DNA of 26,189 nucleotides. Source: Jimgerdemannia flammicorona. Its lineage: Eukaryota; Mucoromycota; Endogonomycetes; Endogonales; Endogonaceae. Below, piece after piece: positions 21,520 to 26,189 of this stretch (position 1 is its first letter; the number at the start of each line of letters is the position of its first letter). The notes under the pieces were generated by a model, which worked only from the letters and a program-made list of their open reading frames with translations, was not told the DNA's origin and ran no database searches. The stretch covers positions 1 through 26,189 of the forward strand of contig RBNI01000870.1 in NCBI GenBank assembly GCA_003990745.1, written 5' to 3'. The translations under genes were made by a program, and so were the position numbers.

Positions 21520-23545
21520 ATAGTGACCAACAGGCAATCTGAGGTGTGTACTGGGCAGGGTGGTCTGAGTATGTTTGACTGGCAGTATGTAGAGAGAGGC
21601 TCTGATCTGGGGGGAAATATGAGGGGACTACTGGTGGGAGGACATAGAAGAGGAGGAAGCAACAGTGGAGGACAGGAGTCTGGAAGGGTGAGCTTTGCAG
21701 AGACAGTAAAAGAGAGATAGCAGACATCTGGACTAGAAGGATGGCTGAGTAAAGGCAAGGAGATGGAGAAGGTAACAGTTCATAGGGGAGTAGTCCTTGG
21801 TGGTAGGGGTGGTAGAGCTGGGGGCATAGTGGCTGGAGTGAATGTAATGGCTGATGGTGATAGGACTACTAATCTGGAAAAAAAATCCAGATATGACTGC
21901 TGATGGCAGGGCTGAGCAGTTAGAGCTTGGAAGGCAGAGGGATTTAGCAGATGGTGTAATGGGCTTGGTGGTGGCCCCATTACTCAAGAAGTCAATCTTA
22001 GAGTTTATAGTTATACTATACTTCTAGAAATTAGCAGTAATGGTAAAAATGGTACTGGGGCTTATTACTAAGCAGGTGGCTAGAGCAGTATCAGTAAAGT
22101 TTCTGAAGGGATTAGAGGGAGTGGAGGTGGGCTTTGAGGAAGCTGGGTCTTTAGAAGAGATACTGAAGACTGGATTGACTGTTGGAGAAGTATGTGTTTC
22201 AATGATATGTTACCTGAGATTAGACTCCAAGGTGGTGTAACTGCTGGTGAAAGAAGTGTCCATAGTGACAGCAGTGGAGACAAGAAGGAGAGTTGAGGGG
22301 GTTATGGCAAAGTATAGAGAGGTGGTGGATATTAGATTCAGAGTCTGAGAAGGGACCTCATTCAGGACTGGAAATATTGATGTGAGGATTTGGCTAGCAG
22401 AAAAGGAAGCTATCAGGAAGACAAGGAACTGGCCTTCAGTAATAGTCTGGAGGGCAATCTTGTGCAAGGTAATGAGAGTGAAGAGGAGTAAGGAGGAGGA
22501 AGAGAACTTATTGGAAGTACTAGAAGAGCTGAGCGATACTGTAGAGCAGTAGACAAAGGCTTAGAAGACCTTTGTAGAGTTAATACATTTGGAGGTGGTG
22601 GATGAAAAGTAGATTCAAGTGGACAAGGAGCAGTGGGAAAGAGCTCAGAGACATAAGAGGTAGAAGGAGCTACTGGCTAGGTTGGAGAGTAGACCACAGA
22701 AGGATTCAGATGGAATTGAGGAGGCAGGGGGTATCAAAGTGAGTGTCTGGGCTGGTGAGGGTAGAGGGATTATAGGGAAGGGAACAGGAGAGGACAGAGA
22801 GGTGACTGGCAATGACTTATATGCTGATGGAATATTTGAGGTCTGGGAGGAGGCCTGGGAGGACTCACCTACTCCTACTCCTCTTATCAGATGAGGTCCA
22901 GCTTCCCAAAGTAGAGTGGTAGAGGATGTACCAATGTGGGGGGTCCAGTGAGTACAATTTGAAGTTCTAGAGGTGGTAAAAGGGGGATAAGTAGTGGCAG
23001 TTGGAAAGAAGGAACTGGTGGATGTCCCAGAGGTGTGGGATGAGTCTGTGAGTATAGGAACTAACACCATGATACTAGATGGAGAGAGGCCAGTAACTCC
23101 TGAAGAGAAGGAGGTGGAGAATCTACTTTGGATATATAGAATGATAAATAACTTGGTGGCTGAAGAGTTGGGGGAGATGGACCTTAGAGTAATGAGTGAT
23201 GAGTATTGGGCATGGATTCTGTAGAGAGATAGAGTGGTGATAGTATTAAAGTTAGAAATCCTTATTGTATATCTGGAGAAGAAAGGGTATGAGGTGAATA
23301 AGGAGTAGGAGGTGGAGCTGATAGGTATTGCTGGTGAGAGGGCCAACTACTGCTGGACCAAGTATCATAGATTGCAGCTCTGGCAGGAGGCCTGCCTAGA
23401 GTACCAGAAGGAGTTTGAGGAAAAGGCAGATGGGGAGATAAATGAGCTATTGGCTGGATTGGAGGCTAAGAGGGCTGAAGAGGAGGAGATGTCTGTGGAA
23501 TATAATCTGGATATGGCATAGGAAGAGATAAATATGGAGCAGTAG
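21520..23545 (+). pseudogene. LINE copy 2b ORF1, degraded
   Basis: Codon-by-codon alignment to copy 1 places ATA at 21520 where copy 1 has ATG, so the start is probably mutated. FDWQYV keeps the Trp and Gln codons that became TGA CAA in copy 1. Other matches are the NLEKNPD-equivalent near 21880, VPLLKKS-like text near 21975, EVGFEE and GNIDVRIWLA in the RRM-like middle, and a charged C-terminus ending NMEQ before TAG at 23543-23545. At least one frameshift and many TAG codons are present. Confidence 0.75.
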
Positions 23546-23577
23546 AGAATGAACTTGATAATATATTATATTTCCTT

Positions 23578-26146
23578 ATAAATAGTATAACTAATATTTT
23601 TTTCTTTTAATGTGAATGGATTGTGGAGTTCTTCTTAATATAGGAACATTTTTACTTGGCTGAAGAGATTGGAGGCTGATCTTTTTCTCTTGCAGGATAC
23701 CAGATGTGAGGATAATTTGGATAGGCTGGAATGGATGAAAGAATAGAGAGGTAAGGTAGTTTAGAAGAGCAAGGTTGGGATTCTGGTCCAGAGAGGCAGA
23801 GAGGAGATACACAATATGAGAAGCTGGGGGGATAGATTGGTCTGGGGAGAGTAAATACATACAGGTTAAGAGCCAGTTACAGTGGGCTCCTATTACTGCT
23901 CTGCTGTATGGAGTGAGTAAGTGGATTGGGTAAAGAGTCTTTAGGAGAGTAGGGTCCTTGCAGAGACCAGGGTGGATATACTTGGTGGAGACTTCAATAT
24001 GGTCCAGGATATGCTGGTGGATAGAACTGATGGAGGATGGGGAGCTGAGGATAGAAGTAGAGAGCTGGTAGTATAGGAGGAAGTAGAAAGGCTAAGTGCT
24101 CTGGTAGATGCTGGCAGGGAGTATTGGAGAGATAGGAGGGTATACATGCATTGGGCAGGGGGTCTGGGGATGAGGATTGACTGGATTTTGATAGAAAGCT
24201 ACTGAGGTTTAGATGTTTGGAAGTTGCTGGAGGTGGAGCAGTATCTATGGTCAGATCATTGGGGGCTGTTAGGACAGGGACATTTTGGGGAGAGTGGGGA
24301 TGGACCTGGACATTGGCACCTCAATTCCTCTTTATTAGATAATAGAGTATAGTGGGATAAGTGGGCTGAGGACATTCAACTGAGGGTAAAGGGCTGGAGA
24401 CAGGAAGGTGCCTCAGTTGGTGTCTGGTAGATGAGGATGAAAGAGATGGCTAGAGTCTACTGGAGTGAGGCTGACAAGGAGGCTGGGAAACAGAGGAGGT
24501 AATAGGTGAGATGGGCTTCTATTAGACTGACTAGACTCTTGGAAGATTGGGCAGAGCTAGTGACATTGGAGAGAGGAGAGGATTAGAGATTAATGTGGGC
24601 AAAAATGGAGGTTGGAGAATTACAACAAGTGTTGCAGGAAGAGGAGGAGGCAAGAGTGCAGAGCTTGGTAGCACAGCTTCATTAGCAGAATTTGGAGGAA
24701 GGGGAAAGGCCCTCAAAGTATCTCACAAGGACTCTTCAGATGAGAAGAGTAAAGTAACAGTAGGAGGGGGTACTAGACTCTGATAGTATACTGATACATA
24801 GTATATAAGACATTCTTGGATCATTAAAGGAGCAATAGAGTGAATTATAGAGTGAGGAGGAGAGTGGGGCTAATGCTGCTGCCATTGACCAGACATTGGA
24901 GAATTGGTACCCCCCATAGATAGAAGGGCTGGGTGACTTAGTGTTGCTAGTACAGAAGGAGGAGTTCTTGCTGTGACAATACTGGGTATGGCACCTGGGG
25001 AGGATGGTCAGCCCTGAGACTTCTGGAAGAAGATAGTGGGAGTCCTAGGAGTACTGGGTGAGATGATGGCATTGTGTAATTTGATACTACAGTCAGAGAG
25101 ATGGGTGGGGGAGCATGATCTGGGGCTGGTGACATTACTTTATAAGAACAAGAGAAGGAAAGAGAACTGGAAGAACTGGTGGCCAATTATGCTGCTGGAT
25201 ATGGACAAAAAGTTGGTGACTAAGGTGGTGGTTGTGAGGCTATAGAAGGTGGCCCAGCAAGTTCTAAGTATTGAACAGAGGGGCTTTGTAAGAGGCTGGC
25301 TCATTAGGGATGGCACAGCTTGGGTACATAGAGTTATTGAAGGGGCACAATATTGTGGACTGGATGGGTAACTGGTCTTCCTGGACCAGGAGAAGGCTTA
25401 TAACTGGATAAGGTGAGTCTGGCTGGTGAAAGTATTGGATAGAACTGAGGTATTACACCAGTTCTGATCAGCAATAGTCAGCCTACTGGAAGAGAGTAGG
25501 GCTGAACTTATGTATAATAGGCATAGAGGGGTGTTGTTTCCCCTGGATAGGGGTGTGCCCCAGGGGGACCCACTGTCCCCCATTCTGTATGCTCTTTCTC
25601 TGGAACCTCTAATGGATAGAATTAGATAGAAGATAGTAGGGCTCTCAGTCTTTGGAATTGGATGGAAAGTTGGTGTCTTTGCAGATGATATAATGGTTGG
25701 CCTAGAATCAATTGCTGATGTAGAGGAGCTCAAGGAGACAGTGGAGTGGTATGAGAAGAACTCTGGGGCTAAACTCAATTGGCACAAGTATGAAATAATG
25801 ATGTTAGGCAATGGCCTGATGAGAGGAGATGTCATTGGAACAATCATCCCTGCTGGAGAGATGGTGTAGTACTTGGGTATCTATTTGTCAGTATATGGGT
25901 CAGTCCTATCAAGACTTTGGTGGGAGTAGAGGGTTGCAATCTGGGGGGAGGCCCTGTGGAGTTGAGGAGGTTACCACTTGTCTCTAGTGAGGTATGTCTC
26001 AATTTTGAATATCTATTGGCTGCTAAAGTTGTAGTATCTAGCTTATCATCTGGACTTCCTAGCCTGGATAGTAAAGAGACTGATGAAACTGACCAAGTGG
26101 TAGATCTGGGCTGGAAGAAGGAGTCAGATCAGCTGAGAGGTCTTGT

Positions 26147-26148
<2 letters not shown>
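23578..26148 (+). pseudogene. LINE copy 2b ORF2: endonuclease and reverse transcriptase with motifs kept, truncated
   Basis: The start codon position reads ATA (ATG in the other copies). Endonuclease landmarks are LGGDFNMV (near 23980), MRIDWIL (near 24172) and YLWSDHWG (near 24250). The reverse transcriptase shows NWWPIMLLDMDKKLVTK, RGFVRGWLI, GVPQGDPLSPILYA (near 25550) and FADDIMVGL (near 25678), with the catalytic pair intact, then AKLNWHK and YLGIY. TAG codons interrupt the frame throughout. Translation runs into poly-T after a segment matching copy 1's WLWAGRQSQIGWEAL. Confidence 0.82.

Positions 26149-26189
<41 letters not shown>
26149..26189. repeat. Poly-T run at the right edge of the window
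   Basis: Forty-one T close the window, in the middle of LINE coding sequence where copy 1 has unrelated codons. The abrupt change and terminal position suggest an assembly or sequencing artefact, or a break at a real homopolymer. An insertion's poly(A) in inverse orientation is possible but untestable here. Confidence 0.85.

Larger units (their letters stand above)
21434..26148 (+). mobile_element. LINE copy 2b, 5' end intact, 3' end cut by the window edge
   Basis: It starts with ATCTTTCTCTAGTACTATTC, matching copy 1's 5' end, and sits inside the endonuclease of copy 2a. ORF1 (about 21520-23545) and ORF2 (from 23578) follow. The element is lost at the poly-T terminus after the RT-downstream segment, at a place equal to about 13980 in copy 1, so roughly 1.15 kb of its 3' end is absent. 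Stops and frameshifts inactivate it, although its enzyme motifs are better preserved than in copy 1. Confidence 0.85.

Noticed and set aside
12817..26148. Possible stop-codon reassignment (TAG read as an amino acid), given the dense TAG codons in ORFs
   Set aside because: The two host genes use normal coding with no internal TAG, and the stops differ in position between LINE copies. Pseudogene decay explains them.
1..26189. A new multi-gene defence, biosynthetic or signalling system
   Set aside because: Only two host genes are supported, both from known families, and the rest is intergenic or transposon DNA. Nothing points to a new system.

Overview
The window looks like one fungal nuclear contig. 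Two intron-containing genes lie on the minus strand. Their introns are short (94-277 bp) with GT-AG ends, and the rest of the window is non-coding DNA and decayed non-LTR retrotransposons. The window opens with nine G and closes with 41 T, so both ends are probably assembly breaks at homopolymers, not biological ends. I cannot name the species. An early-diverging or repeat-rich filamentous fungus is my best guess, at low confidence.

Layout. (1) 26-4315, minus: a nine-exon gene for the beta-subunit type of Ral GTPase-activating protein (RalGAPB-like). The model gives 1092 codons in one unbroken frame, and the catalytic Rap/Ran-GAP part would lie beyond the left edge. (2) 4316-5551: intergenic. 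(3) 5552-9468, minus: a three-exon gene for a 1199-residue PH-domain, leucine-rich-repeat, coiled-coil protein with a CARMIL-like layout and a Gln-rich N-terminus. (4) 9469-10910: intergenic, with a weak coding-like remnant and a 12-bp perfect inverted repeat carrying CACGTG. (5) 10911-12816: a block with almost no G or C, ending in an 18-bp tandem array. (6) 12817-18543: a full-length LINE on the minus strand (copy 1), with poly(A) end and a 14-bp target-site duplication. (7) 18558-18892: AT-rich spacer. (8) 18893-21433: a second, more degraded LINE (copy 2a) on the plus strand, cut off inside its endonuclease. (9) 21434-26148: a third LINE (copy 2b) on the plus strand, starting inside copy 2a and running to the poly(T) end.

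The two host genes are co-oriented and both belong to families linked to small-GTPase or actin control, but nothing in the sequence shows that they act together. The three LINE copies share an ORF1 with an RRM-like segment and an ORF2 with an AP-type endonuclease, reverse transcriptase and C-terminal Cys/His finger. They are inactivated mainly by in-frame stops. The pattern suggests cytosine deamination, with a possible contribution from RIP-like mutation. I found no CRISPR array, defence system, rRNA, tRNA or gene cluster. The most solid new observations are the fungal RalGAPB-like gene, the precisely bounded LINE insertion and the nested LINE structure.
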